The notes beneath the pieces were generated by a model, which saw nothing but the letters and a program-made list of their open reading frames with translations, searched no databases and was not told the origin of the DNA. The translations under genes and the position numbers were made by a program. A stretch of 64,000 nt of DNA from Silurus meridionalis (Eukaryota > Chordata > Actinopteri > Siluriformes > Siluridae). Position 1 is the stretch's first letter; every line of letters starts with the position of its first letter. Where the stretch lies: contig NC_060900.1 in the NCBI RefSeq assembly GCF_014805685.1, forward strand, positions 5,765,101-5,829,100, in the 5' to 3' direction. Of the stretch, positions 1 to 28,911 are shown piece by piece.

Positions 1-110
1 CCTGTCGCGTCCATGTCCTCCTCCAGCATCCTCTTCCTCCTCACACGACACTCCGGGACACGCCACTCACGCCTGTCCTCTCATATCCCTGCCATACGCC
101 TGAGGATTAA
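1..110 (-). CDS. Possible first coding exon of an unidentified gene, partial at left edge
   Basis: On the minus strand a good 3' splice site (pyrimidine-rich tract ending in CAG) ends at 111, and the sequence after it holds two tiny upstream ORFs followed by ATG at 29-27. That ATG opens a frame reading MLEEDMDAT to the window edge. The CpG-rich block at 790-1450, which carries minus-strand donor-like sites (GTAAGAA near 1092, GTAAAGG near 1119), would be its promoter and untranslated first exon. The first six residues MLEEDM are, from memory, the same as the start of Rab23, but the next residues do not clearly fit and too little is visible to name it. It could equally be a non-coding stretch. 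Low confidence. Confidence 0.25.
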
Positions 111-413
111 CTGTAAGAATCGTCCGATATACACGAGGTTAAAGTCGTTTATACGTCTGCAGTTTAGTCAGAAGGTTGTGACAAAAGGTGAGCATTCAAT
201 TCCAAAACTCATCAGACTTGATCAAGGAGTTCATGTAGACACATTCACCCACTTAAACGTTCTCAGCAGTCAGCCCAATGGGTGTCTTGTGCAAAAGTTT
301 GTGCACCTTCAGTCATGATGCAACCAATCATTTAAGACCATCATTTTTTTTTTATTATTATTACATACAGTATATATGTATAATACTTTCCAGCTCCTGC
401 CAAGCTGCCTCAT

Positions 414-572
<159 letters not shown>

Positions 573-789
573 AATTTTCTGTCATTCTATTGCAAATAAA
601 ACCCTGATTAAATCTTTATATACACCTTACCACATTTTTCTATTGAAAAATCCTCTATTATTTGCAGCACAGAAATGGATGTTGGAATCTTCATGGGGGA
701 AAAGCTACACAAAGAGAATATTCATATATTGACTGTAAAGGGATAAAAAGATCCTGTGGTGGTAAAAAAATAATAATAAAATCCTCGGG

Positions 790-1450
790 CATCATCTGGG
801 TGTTAACCGTGTCACATTGCCGACTCTCTGCTAGCGTGGAGGCTAATCAGGACACATCCAGGCAGGTGGTAGCATTAGCACGCGAGCTCTCTAATGAGTT
901 CTCACTCGGCTAAGATGAAGTGTTTACACGCGCTACTGCGAATTAGCAGCTAAAAAACCGACAAATGAATATGAAACAGTCAGTCAGAGGATTAGCTCGC
1001 TAGGTCTCGGGGGACTCGGATGCTCGTCGTAACCAGCTAGTTAAGCTACATCACAATATATCATTCAGGAGCGACCCAGTACTCCAGATTCTTACCCGCT
1101 TCGAATCCGTCCTCCTTTACCTACTCTACTGTATAAAAAAAAGGAGCCACTGCGAATATTTCCGCAGATATTCCCCGCAAATATTATCCACGGACTACAA
1201 AAGGCGAAGGATGAGAATATCCCTCCGATTTTTCCTCTCCTCCTCCGTCTCCTCCTTCCCGCACCCGAGCTGCGGTTCCAACACTGAATGAGCGGCTCCT
1301 CGGCGCTTCCTTGACAACGTCAGCGCGGTGCTCAAATTCTCTTGCGCACTGAAGTGCACTAGGTGGAACGCAAGAGTTAACATATTTTGCCCTACTTAGG
1401 GAGCCTATTAAGAAAATACCGAGGGATTTGAGACGACACATGAGCGCGCT
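790..1450. promoter_or_regulatory. CpG-rich promoter-like block
   Basis: This stretch is clearly GC/CpG richer than the AT-rich surroundings, with several CG dinucleotides per line, a C-rich pyrimidine tract at about 1225-1265 and no TATA box that I recognise. Minus-strand donor-like sequences near 1092 and 1119 fit a spliced 5' UTR exon transcribed leftwards toward the candidate coding exon at 1-110. No protein-coding frame in it looks real. Assignment to the left-hand gene is inference. Confidence 0.45.
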
Positions 1451-1586
1451 GTTCTTCAGCAGGAAGACAATGCATTCTCACGCGTTCCTATAGGACTCAT
1501 GATTTACACATGCACTGCATTTTATATTTATTTAAGAAATATCTAAACAAAGGAATGAGAATAAACACTAGGGCCCAGAAATAACA

Positions 1587-1587
<1 letters not shown>

Positions 1588-1622
<35 letters not shown>

Positions 1623-1633
1623 ACACACACACA
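1588..1633. repeat. (CA)n microsatellite
   Basis: Dinucleotide CA run with one TA interruption. From the CpG block to about 2090 the flanks are AT-rich and I see no gene. Confidence 0.9.
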
Positions 1634-2098
1634 AAATTTGTTTTACATTAAAAAATACCATGTATGTATGTGTATGTGACATAAAATTTGATTTGCTAAT
1701 GATCACAATTTTATTGGGATGTATTTGTTTTGTTGCTTATCCATAAAATATCATACGTTGCGATAGAAGTGTTTGGAGATGATAATATTTACTGTAAATT
1801 GAATCATATTCATACACATTCCTTTGTAATATCCTGCTATTTATGGATAGAAATCAAAATTTCAAGAGAAGACATATATGTAACTCATCCACTACTTCTA
1901 CTACTACAGTAGTAACAGTGTATCATATGATTTTTACAATGTATTATAGGGTATTTAATACGGTATTATATTGTTTGAACAGAGTATCAAATGGATTTAA
2001 GAGTGTATCATAGAGATTCAACAGTGTACCATAGGGCTTTAAAATAGTAGAATTCTTTAAAAGAGGGTAAATAACAATTTCTCTTCTCACTTAATTAT

Positions 2099-2681
<583 letters not shown>

Positions 2682-2689
2682 ATCATAAA

Positions 2690-3520
2690 TGTTTAAACAT
2701 GCTTCAGAGCTCTTTCGGATCACAGCTTATGTGGATCTCACCACCATGTGGTCACTAAAAGTAAGTGCACTCCGTCCACTCACAATCTTCCCAAGCTTTC
2801 CCATCTACTGACGTCACAACACAAGGACCTGCAATAGAAAAACACAAGGGCCACAAAAAAAGCAAAGCCAAAGTGAAGACCAAGCGTAGGATGTAAATTA
2901 TTCTGACACATATCAAAAGTGATATGTGGAGTTCTCATGCCCATTAAAGCCAGAAAAACAGAGCAGGAAGATGAAGAGAGATGAAGACCTCCCTCTAGTG
3001 TGGGAAACTCAGTGCCAGGCATCCACACAACCCTCCAAGTTTAAAGGTCAGATGTCACATGGGGGTGGCCTGCCATCACGATTGGGGCAAGAGCGTCAGC
3101 GTGAAGCCATGGAGGTGCAATAAGGCAACTAAAGTATAAAGAATTCAAGTCATTCCAGCAAACACAGATAATATGTCATGACACACTGTCAGACATTTAC
3201 GTAATATTGTGAGCATCAATTGCATATTTATGTGTGTAATAAAATGGGGTAAAAAAATAAATAAAGCAAATGCTTGATAAAGTCATTGATTAATGAACTG
3301 AGCTGTTGCTGGGAATTAATTAAGGGTCAACCCTACTGATATAACAATGTGGGAATAATTAGGTTCCTGTCTCACAATCTAATTTAGATACTCTATTAGC
3401 AGGTGATAAGGTTGAAAATTCATATCATTTCAAATGTGTATGCTGGGGGGTTTCTCCAGTTTTCTCCCACATCCCAAAATGTGCTGGTAGGTGAACTGGC
3501 TATGCTAAATTGCCCTAGGT
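2690..3520. other. Intergenic, no gene identified
   Basis: This sequence is less repetitive than its flanks and contains a perfect CRE palindrome at 2809-2816. Frames of about 65-80 codons occur on both strands at 2780-3123 but have no start, splice or family support. The stretch 3430-3520 resembles a dispersed fish repeat whose inverted relative sits at about 36725-37050, and it leads into the GT run. Confidence 0.5.
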
Positions 3521-3524
3521 GAGA

Positions 3525-3546
3525 GTGTGTGTTTGTGTGTGTATGT

Positions 3547-3610
<64 letters not shown>
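3525..3610. repeat. (GT)n microsatellite
   Basis: GT dinucleotide run following a TGAGAGTGTG lead-in, apparently the tail of the dispersed repeat just upstream. Confidence 0.93.
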
Positions 3611-3613
<3 letters not shown>

Positions 3614-3699
3614 GTGATGTGATAAACTGGGAAGATGAAAGAGTGATATTGCTACCTTTATCGGCTCATATCTGTGTATCTGTAGCCAAAAGATCCATT

Positions 3700-3960
3700 C
3701 ATCTTCCCAGAAAAATGTATTGGGACCTGCCTTTTCTAAATGTGCAATTCTTCCCCAAACTTTTACCACAAAGCTGGAAGCTTACAATTGTATAGGATGT
3801 CTTTAAATGCAATAGCATTAAATTTTTTCCTGAACTTGAACTTCCAGCAGGAGATTGTCCCCATTGCTTCTCACCAACATCAGTATCTGATTTTGCTAAC
3901 ACCCTTGATGCTGAATAAGCACAATTTTCCACAGCCACAACCATGATAGTGATATTGAAC
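3700..3960. repeat. Dispersed DNA-transposon-like repeat, copy 1 (family A)
   Basis: Degenerate copy of a family also seen at 9300-9810, 16180-16490, 21655-22310 and 55700-56190. Shared features are an end reading like TATTGGGACCTG, an internal TACAATTxTATAGGA stretch and a part rich in ACTTGAACTT. I judge it a non-autonomous element from direct comparison of the copies within this window. From 3960 to 4750 there is AT-rich sequence with no gene apart from the ren 5' flank. Confidence 0.55.
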
Positions 3961-4598
3961 TGATTTGCAATTTTATGACATATTTGTTTAGATTTTTTTA
4001 ATATTCAAAATGGCACACGCTTGACATAAATTTGCTAATACATATAGGCCAAAGATGAAACGGATGAAATGGAGACTGTTGGAGCAATTTCAGCGCACTT
4101 GTTTTACATTAGGTTTGACTTGACGTATAGATGAATAAGGTGTAAAAAAAAATATAATTGAGCTTCTCAGAGGTTTTGCAGTCAGGCTGCTCTTGAATTT
4201 GAATCATGTCATGAATTTCAATTTCTTTAAATTTTTTGAACAAAATAGGTTTTTAGGTCTCAAGAATAAATATATTAGTATATAAATGCCACTTTTATAA
4301 AAATGAATAGTGCAATTCCTCACATACACTCTTTAAGAAGCAATGCTTTCAAAGACACTGAGTTTCCCACAACTGACTAAAACCAAATGTGAGCATTTTT
4401 TTAATAATGTTGTGCAACTTAGGAAATTCTAGTTTGAACTTATCCATGTTTTATTTTACAGAACTTTGCACGATCCCTCTGAAGGGCAAAAAGGTCACTC
4501 ATCAGGGGAGCACTTAATCAGGGACGAACAGGATGGCAGAGAGAGTGAGTGAGATACAGATCCTGAGATAAATAGCAAAGGGATGTAGAAAGAAGTTA

Positions 4599-4753
4599 CT
4601 ATTTAAACCGACAAGGAAACAGAGTTTCTGAATTTTTTTGTCTGTAAACTAGAGAAGAAATCATAGGAATGCAGAGTTAAGAGGTTCTCATACATCATCT
4701 GCTTGGGTTTTAATTGCTGTCTGTTTGGTTTTATTTGCTGATAATCTGTAGTG
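4599..4753 (+). promoter_or_regulatory. ren: Proximal promoter / 5' UTR of ren (putative)
   Basis: A TATTTAAA element lies at about 4600, some 150 bp before the renin ATG at 4754, a plausible TATA-like box. The start codon context is GTGATGA. No transcription start can be fixed from sequence alone. Confidence 0.3.
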
Positions 4754-12288
<7,535 letters not shown>

Positions 12289-12299
12289 CACACTACAGG

Positions 12300-14730
12300 G
12301 GCCTCACAGATAGTACTATACTATACCATATTACACTATAATACACCAACACACTATACCATATCACAAAATACTACACCTTCACACATAACATATCACA
12401 TCACACCCTACCTGACATCATGTTATATCACACCATCACACTATACATCGTCCAGGTATAACATTATGACATTACATCATTATGACTGGTGAAGTGAATG
12501 ATACTGATTATCTCTTCATCATGGCACTTGTTAGTGGGTGGGATATATTAGGCAGCAAGTAAATATTTTGTCAAAACTGCAGCTCTTGTAGGATGTTCCT
12601 AATCTGCAGTGGTCAGTATCTATCAAAAATGGTCCAAGAAAGAAACAGTGGTGAACCGGCAACAGGGTCATGGACAGCCAAGGCTGATTGATACACGTGG
12701 GGATCGAAGGCTGGCTCAATGATGGTCTGATTGCTGAAGAAGTAAATGCTGTTAATGCTTGATGGGTGAGGACTGTTTTGGCAGTAAAAGGGGGACCAAC
12801 ACAATATTAGGCAGGTGGTCATAATGGTATGCCTGATCACACCGTATCACACCATATCTTACATTCCTTACACCATATACCTTATCACTACATACTACAC
12901 CACACTATATGATACGCTACAATATCACATCATACCACATCATTCACTAATATACTCTACCAGATTACACATACCACACCACACCATATCATACTTCATG
13001 CAATACCAAACTATACTCACACCATTCTATACTCTTACAAAACACACAATACAATTTCACATTATAGTATACTATACATCACACCACACCACACCATATC
13101 ATACTCTACATCACACCACACCACACCATAATCATACTCTACATCACACCACACCACACCACAAAATATCATACTCTACACCACACCACAATATCATACT
13201 CTACACCACACCACCATATCATACTCCACACCACACCACCATATCATACTCTACATCACACCACACCACACAATATCATACTCTACATCACACCACACCA
13301 CACCATATCATACTCTACATCACACCACACCACAATATCATTATCTACATCACACCACACACACCATATCATACTCTACATCACACCACACCATAATCAT
13401 ACTCTACATCACACCACACCACACCACACCATAATCATACTCTACATCACACCACACCACACCACACCATATCATACTCCACACCACACCACACCACCAT
13501 ATCATACTCACACCACACCACACCACACAATATCATACTCTACATCACACCACACCACACCATATCATACTCTACATCACACCACACCACACAATATCAT
13601 TATCTACATCACACCACACCACACCACCATATCATACTCTACATCACACCACACCACACCACAAAATATCATACTCTACACCACACCACACCATATCATA
13701 CTCTACATCACACCACACCACATAATATCATACTCTACATCACACCACACCACACCACACCACACCACACCATATCATACTCTACATCACACCACACCAC
13801 ACAATATCATACTCTACATCACACCACACCACACCATATCATACTCTACATCACACCACACCACACAATATCATTATCTACATCACACCACACCACACCA
13901 TATCATACTCTACATCACACCACACCACACCACAAAATATCATACTCTACACCACACCACAGCACACCATATCATACTCTACATCACACCACACCACATA
14001 ATATCATACTCTACATCACACCACACCACACCATATCAAACTCTACATCACACCATACCACAGCACACCATATCATACTGTACATCACACCACACCACAT
14101 AATATCATACTCTACACCACACCACACCACACCACACCATATCATACTCTACATCACACCACACCACACAATATCATACTCTACATCACACCACCACACC
14201 ATATCATACTCTACATCACACCACACCACACAATATCATTATCTACATCACACCACACCACACCATATCATACTCTACATCACACCACACCACACCACAA
14301 AATATCATACTCTACACCACACCACAGCACACCATATCATACTCTACATCACACCACACCACATAATATCATACTCTACATCACACCACACCACACCATA
14401 TCAAACTCTACATCACACCATACCACAGCACACCATATCATACTGTACATCACACCACACCACATAATATCATACTCTACACCACACCACACCACACAAT
14501 ATTATACTCTACCAAATGACATCATACTATACCGCATTGTCAAACCACCACATCAATACACAATACCAGAATATACTATACTCCACGCTACCATACCATG
14601 CCCCTAGCATATCAAGCCATACCACACTATACTATTACCACATCATACAATATATTATCACACCATACCAAACCACACCACAACCCAACATTCTATTCCA
14701 TACCACACCAATATTGTACACTTTTTCTGG
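12300..14730. repeat. CACCA/CCATATCATACTCTACAT satellite array
   Basis: It starts as loose CTATACCATA-type sequence right after the ren stop codon. It is interrupted at about 12440-12830 by ordinary sequence, then becomes a dense array from about 12840 to 14510. The basic unit is a variable number of CCACA pentamers plus ATATCATACTCTACATCA, about 30-40 bp. A higher-order period of 365 bp is visible: diagnostic variants recur at 13866 and 14231 (CAATATCATTATC) and at 13933 and 14298 (CAAAATATCATAC). The HHTTPYHT reading frame at 12815-13396 is an artefact. The array probably holds the ren 3' UTR or its end; I see no AATAAA nearby. Confidence 0.95.
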
Positions 14731-16180
14731 GTAAGATGGCCTCAATGTAAATATTTTACAACAAAAAACAAATGACATGATTTTGGACACTGCATAAATT
14801 AAACAAGCCCCATAGCATGATCTTTATACATTCTTATATTCATCTTTACACTGTTATAATCAGTATTTTTACTCTTATTCATATACTACATTTATACCAC
14901 AAAACTGATCATTCTCAAATATGATTTTTCAGAAAGACTTGTATTACATAGCTCAGATTGTATTCTAATTAAGATGCAAATCAAATGCTTATATTAATTC
15001 ACTTCGTCTAACATGTTATCATCACAGGGACATGTATGGTGGACGAGTCACATAAGCTACCTAATTAGAGGGTTGGATTTTAACCTGAAATTAAATTTGG
15101 ACTTGTCTGATGAATGATTAAATGTAAACTCTGTAGGTTAAATACAGATTAAAACCCAATGCCAAGTTAAGAATGTTTAATAAACAAGATTCTGGCTAAA
15201 ACAGAGCCAATAAAGCATCTTCTTTCTTCCTCTGTGTTTCCATCACAACGCTCAGAGAAAGAAAGTCTCGAAATGTAATAAGTCTGTTAATAAATTAGAT
15301 AAAGTCTTTTCATCACTTTCCTGTCAGCATTTTCTTGTTCCTGCCACATTAAGTTCTGCAAAGACAGCGTCTGGGCGGCTGCATCCAAAAACATTTTGAC
15401 TGGCAGCATCTAAAATTGCACATACAGTTCTATATATTTGTGTGTTTCTGCCAGAGGTTCTATCTAAGACCATTTAAAACATGTTTAAATGATTTTTTCC
15501 AAATGAACAATCTTAATTAATCACTTACTTACACAAACCCTAATTTTACTTAATGTGTATTTGTTAAGTTTATCAGATCCAACCACAGCATAATAAGTAG
15601 AATGTTTAAAATGAATTCTGGTTCTCAGACTATTATTTTCAAACTATTATAAAATAAAACCTAGGCCACTTATGAAGCATCCAATCATCTGAATAAAGAC
15701 TTTCATTAGCAGCTACCTTCGATATACTTTTGAACATCTTCATTATCTTCTCTCATGAATGACTTTTTGCTAGTTTGCACTTTAAAGGGTGCCAAGTACA
15801 ATTATAATCCCTCACCCTAGCACAGGATTTATGGCATTGCTTTTAAATTCTATTCTTATTTATTATAGCATTGTTTCATCTCTTTGATTTCATTTGCATG
15901 TATGCTTTATTCCTCTAAAAATAGTGAATCAGTTCATTGAAATGACTGTTATATCTCAATGTGATTTATCAGTATTAATAAAGAGATGAACTGACTGGAT
16001 TTGTGATTCAGCTGTGTTAAGCTTTCTGTGAAACTCTTTATTGAAGGAGTCTCCATTGTTATTGCTTTCTAACAGATGATGTAATTACATGTTTTTTGTG
16101 AAGTAAAATATGAGAAAACAGCAAAATAATACACAGGTAGTAGCAAAGCACATACACAAAATTCTCAAGAATCAGTCAGT
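14731..16180. other. Intergenic between ren and csf1, no gene seen
   Basis: AT-rich sequence between the satellite and the next repeat. It holds scattered AATAAA hexamers (for example near 15178 and 15209) but no coding frame or splice-flanked exon that I can support. Confidence 0.6.
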
Positions 16181-16490
16181 GTTTCAGTTCATCCCAAAGA
16201 TGTTAAATAGGTTTGAGATCAGAGATCTATAGTAGGCCATTCAAGATCTTCTACAACCCATGTCAAATACATTATAACTTAATGGATCTTTCTTTGTGAA
16301 CAAAAGCATTGTCACACTGGAACAAGTTTGGGTCATCTAGTTTAAGTGAAAGGAAGATTTAATGCTACATACAACTACATCATATCCAATTATGTAACCC
16401 CAACTGTGTGGTAACAGTTTGGGAAAGACCCACATATGGCTGGAAAAGTCAGGTGTCCCAATACTTCTCCCCATATAGTGTTCTGCTCTT
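16180..16490. repeat. Dispersed DNA-transposon-like repeat, copy 3 (family A)
   Basis: Shares with the 55700-56190 copy the stretches AACAGTTTGGGAAAGA, CCACATATGG and CAGGTGTCCCAATACTT, ending near CATATAGTG. 16490-17880 after it is AT-rich with no supported gene; frames of 60-77 codons at 16623-17532 are unsupported. Confidence 0.65.
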
Positions 16491-17883
16491 GCGGAATGAA
16501 ATACAAAAAAACAAATGCTAAAGGTCTTCTCATCATGAACAATGACAGGAAAGACATCTCTTTCAGGCAGTACTCACATAATCACAAATGAAAACCGAAA
16601 CCAAATCCATCAATAGTCAAGTTCATTCCCAGCTGGTAAAACATGCCAATTTTTGCACTGTGTATGTCCTTGCTGTTCCTTTGGTTTCAGAAAGAAACTC
16701 AGCAAAGCCATAAATACAGATATGTATCATGAATGCGGTCGTTCTGTTTGGTTGGGAAAATCCACTGGAATGTGCAGTTGGTGAGCAGTTGCATGCATCA
16801 GCAGATGTTTCAACACATCCTTCCATTGTCCGCTTGGTTGTACTTTGGCACAAACATTATAAAAGGTCAAAATAGATACTTGCATCTTTGAAAGAAAAAA
16901 AAAAATTACTACTGCGTTTACAGGAAATGGCACCAGAAATGAGGTCTGGTTATATTTATAATTGTATATGTAAGGGACAGAAGTATATTAGTATGGCAGA
17001 TTTAGCATTTTATCTTCCTGGAAATGAAAAGAACCACGAAAACCTGCTCATTGTCATAAAGAAAAATACAGGACGATGCAAAATTGTGTGAATAAACATT
17101 TAAAATCTAATAAAAAAATATCATGATGGCAGAAAATCATTTGTTCCTGTGTTGTTTGTTTATAATACAGTGCTAAAGGTGTTCATTCATTTCTAAAGCA
17201 GCAGCTTTGACAGTAGTTACTGCAATTCAACTATATCAATGCGCTTACTCTAAAACTCAACTCATACACAGACATATATCTTGGATGCTGCATATAATCT
17301 AAACCGTAACATAAATGCAGTAAGTGATATGACGATTATTGGAGTTGCTGTGATGTAATTGATAACAGGAGCTGAGATATCGTTCAAACATTCCACAACA
17401 TCGACAAAAAATAATCAACTTCAGGGCATTACACCAGCAAAAAAGTGCTTTCTGGAGCACTTTCCTGATAGAACAATTAAAGGTACAACTTAACCTCTGA
17501 CCATTACAAAGCACCGAGCCCCAGAGACTCATTCCATGAATCCTGAATATGGCGTTCCCGATTTCATTATATAAGTAATTTTCAATTTAAATTAAATTTT
17601 TTATTAAGTTTTATTTGTATAGCAGTTTTTTGAAAAAGTGTCATTGTTCCAAAGGAGCGTGTTTTGTTGCTAAATAACGATATTTCGATAACGGAAAAAG
17701 GAAAGGTTTCTATTTGTTTGTTTGTTTTTATGCAGCTTAATTTATGTGCAGTGAATCCTTTTTATAAGTTTACTATCATGTAATTATTTATATTCTTTAA
17801 CTAGTATAATAAGTTTCCTGGCATAGTTCATATAATAAAGTCAACAAATTAATAATAAGCATTCCTTAACAACATCTACACTA

Positions 17884-18053
<170 letters not shown>

Positions 18054-18710
18054 ACAGTGGGAGGGTAAAACCCCCAAAACAAGGCATGTAGAAGTTACAG
18101 ACCTTGTGGTCTTGCATTTGTGGATTGTAACTCTGCTTTCCTCTTATATGGAACAAAACTTTAACAACCGATTGCTCTGAGCACCAAAAACTGAAAAACT
18201 ATCTTTTCTTTGACTTGAGAATCAACAGGCTTTCAATGTGCTCCAATGCAGCTAAGTGAAGAATGGAACTTTTACCTGCTGGATCCATGAGCCAGATGAC
18301 CATTTCCATCTCTGCCCACATTCTCCACCAAACCCAGGTATGCATGAAGAGCATCTGAATGGAAAAAGATCTGGATTTGCTGATGAGTTAAACTGATACT
18401 CTACCAGATGTGCCATGCTTTTATGAATGAACACAATAAAACAAGGCATGAGAAGTGAGTAACTCAGTGATTCCTCTTAAACCTGGGGAAAATCAACAAA
18501 TTTTCTTTCGACTGGTTTATTCAATAGCTCTGCTGAATGCTTGATTTGGATTGACTGGAAGGTCTAAAAAGAAAGGGAACATTTATTTTATAATAATAAA
18601 TGTATACATTATCACATCAATAGAAAGAACTCATTCGGAAAAAGTTGCATTTCTATTTAGGATGTTCATTTAACATTTTTGGAAGAAGCTTCAAGACATA
18701 GCACTTTGGA

Positions 18711-26691
<7,981 letters not shown>

Positions 26692-27117
26692 AACTTCCAA
26701 AATTTTACCTCGTAAATGACCAATTTCACCAAAAAACCCCACAGAAAACCCCCACGCTGCTGTTTTTCTCAGCCTAAAGTAGACAGTAAAAACGAAAGTG
26801 TATTTCTTTGCACAATCCAAAATCATTGCAAACATGTAAATATTCACAATATATTGCAAATGTATTTATGAAAATAACATTCAACCCACTTTACAATGTT
26901 ACATATGATAGATGTTCTATTACAAACTTCTCAAATAATGATATTTATTGCTGCTACATGCATACAATATACTACACACAGACTATTTTCACTATTTTTG
27001 AAGTTCTGTATCTGACATTCAAAGGAAATTTTATTGAGGGAAAAAAAAGGAAGACATAAAAATAAGCCTGCTGTCACACCAATTTTTCTTTCCAATTCTT
27101 TTCCCTCCAAAAATAAA
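26692..27117 (+). other. csf1: csf1 3' UTR with candidate poly(A) signal
   Basis: Downstream of the TGA. It contains several ATTTA motifs typical of unstable cytokine mRNAs (near 26862 and 26943) and an AATAAA at 27112-27117. The end is inferred. Confidence 0.4.
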
Positions 27118-28911
27118 TATTCTTCTTAGAGACAATGTCCTTTCATAGCCATTTGATAAGCAGCCTAAAGGTTATCAGAAACGCTTGAAAAGCTGCTGAC
27201 ATAAAAAGAAAGTGCAAGACAGAAGACGCTAAACTTCCATTTGGCAAGGCTTACACTTTGTTTCATTTTGAATCACAGTAAAATAGATAGTGAAGAGGAA
27301 GACAAGAAAAATGTCACTCAGATGACCCCTAAATCCTGTTTCGGTTTACGGGACAACATTTCAACTCTGTATGTTCAACACACAACTGAAAAGAAAAGAA
27401 AAAAAACACTCATCGTGAATTCTTTGTTTCTCAGGAATATTAATACGATGAATGTGAATAATGTATCATTTATAAATCTTGTGTTGCTTTAGTTTTAAAT
27501 GTATTCTAATATGAATATGGTAATATAAAAATCTTTTATACATTTTATATACAATCATAACGGTTTATCTTAAAATGATATTTTCATAGATTACTCAAGT
27601 GCTCCATTTGGCTAAATCTAGGATGAGGGGGGAAAAAAGAGAAAATAGGAAACACCTTACTGAATAGGAAATAGAGCCAACAAGGCCTTCTCTGCTGGCC
27701 TAAACTAGAGTTTTTAAATATATTTGAGTCTATGAATGTGTACTCAATTTCCCCAATAGTATTTTCTCTTCATTTCATAGAGTCGCTCTCAGGTACACTT
27801 TAAGGAGTGTCTGTTTTGGTTAGACTTTCTATCCAACTATATTTCAGCCATCACATCAATTTTAAATCCCAGGGGAAACCATAATGCACAGAATAAAATA
27901 CACAAAAATGCACAGAAAACCCGGCGATATGAGCTTAATATTGATGCTTCAGCTGTGGCTGCAGTACGGATCTAAGTGTGAAAGGCATCACCCACCACTG
28001 TATTTATTTTGGCCCGAACAATAATAATTGGTTAAAAATACACCTATACATGTGAACTCACAACTCTTTGCTGGATTTCATAGAAAAGCCCATGTTTTCC
28101 CCTTTGGCTGCATGATTGTTAGTCAATCTGAAACTAAATCACATTTGCAAGTCTACCACAAGCTCCTATATATTAAAAGAAACCAAGTCAATTCACATAT
28201 ACACACAAGGAACAGAAAGCATAGTAAAATCTTCGACCATTCTGAGATATATTAAAGACCTGTAATATAGTGAGTCAAATCAAAAACTTCAAAATGCTAA
28301 ATGTGACGCTTCCCCTGATAGGGAAGCAACAAAGCCACACGTGCTTAAAGTAACAGGGTTCCTTATTAAGTGACCAAAATACAAAAATGACATTTTTAAA
28401 TATTTAAAACTTTGTTTTAACTAATTGAGAAATTAAAATGTCTCAAAAAAGCAGGAAGTAAACTGAAGTGTATTTAAAAAGTATATATATAAAAAAATAA
28501 AAATAGGTTATGCAGTTAAATAGCAGATAAATGAGAAACGAACACTTTTTTTTAAACAATACAGATTACAAAAACCCAGACAGATTATTTTCAAAGCCAT
28601 TTTAATTGCAGAGTTCTTTACAAAATGAAAGTGTGATTACAAAAAGCTAAAAACGTAAAGAGATCCCAGACAGCCGAGAACATCCAGGACGACAGCCCAG
28701 GGCCATTTTTTTTTTTGCTAACCTAGTCCAGCCAGCTTTCATCTACACCCTCAGGCAACTGTGTACATCTGAGATCTAGAATGTGCTATGGATCTCCAGG
28801 GACAGACAGCAGCTGTCCTAAAAAAAGGGCAGGACAATATGTTTGGATCTCTGGGCTATGCAGAGAGACGGGGAGAGTCCGAAGATTCGGACTGCGCAGA
28901 ACGAGTATGGA
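27118..28911 (-). other. rbm39: Convergent intergenic space / rbm39 3' UTR
   Basis: The 3' flanks of csf1 (+) and rbm39 (-) face each other here. A minus-strand AATAAA (TTTATT at 28003-28008) about 900 bp after the rbm39 stop is a candidate cleavage signal. No further gene seen. Confidence 0.35.

Noticed and set aside
12815..13396. 193-codon frame reading HHTTPYHT
   Set aside because: It lies wholly within the satellite array.
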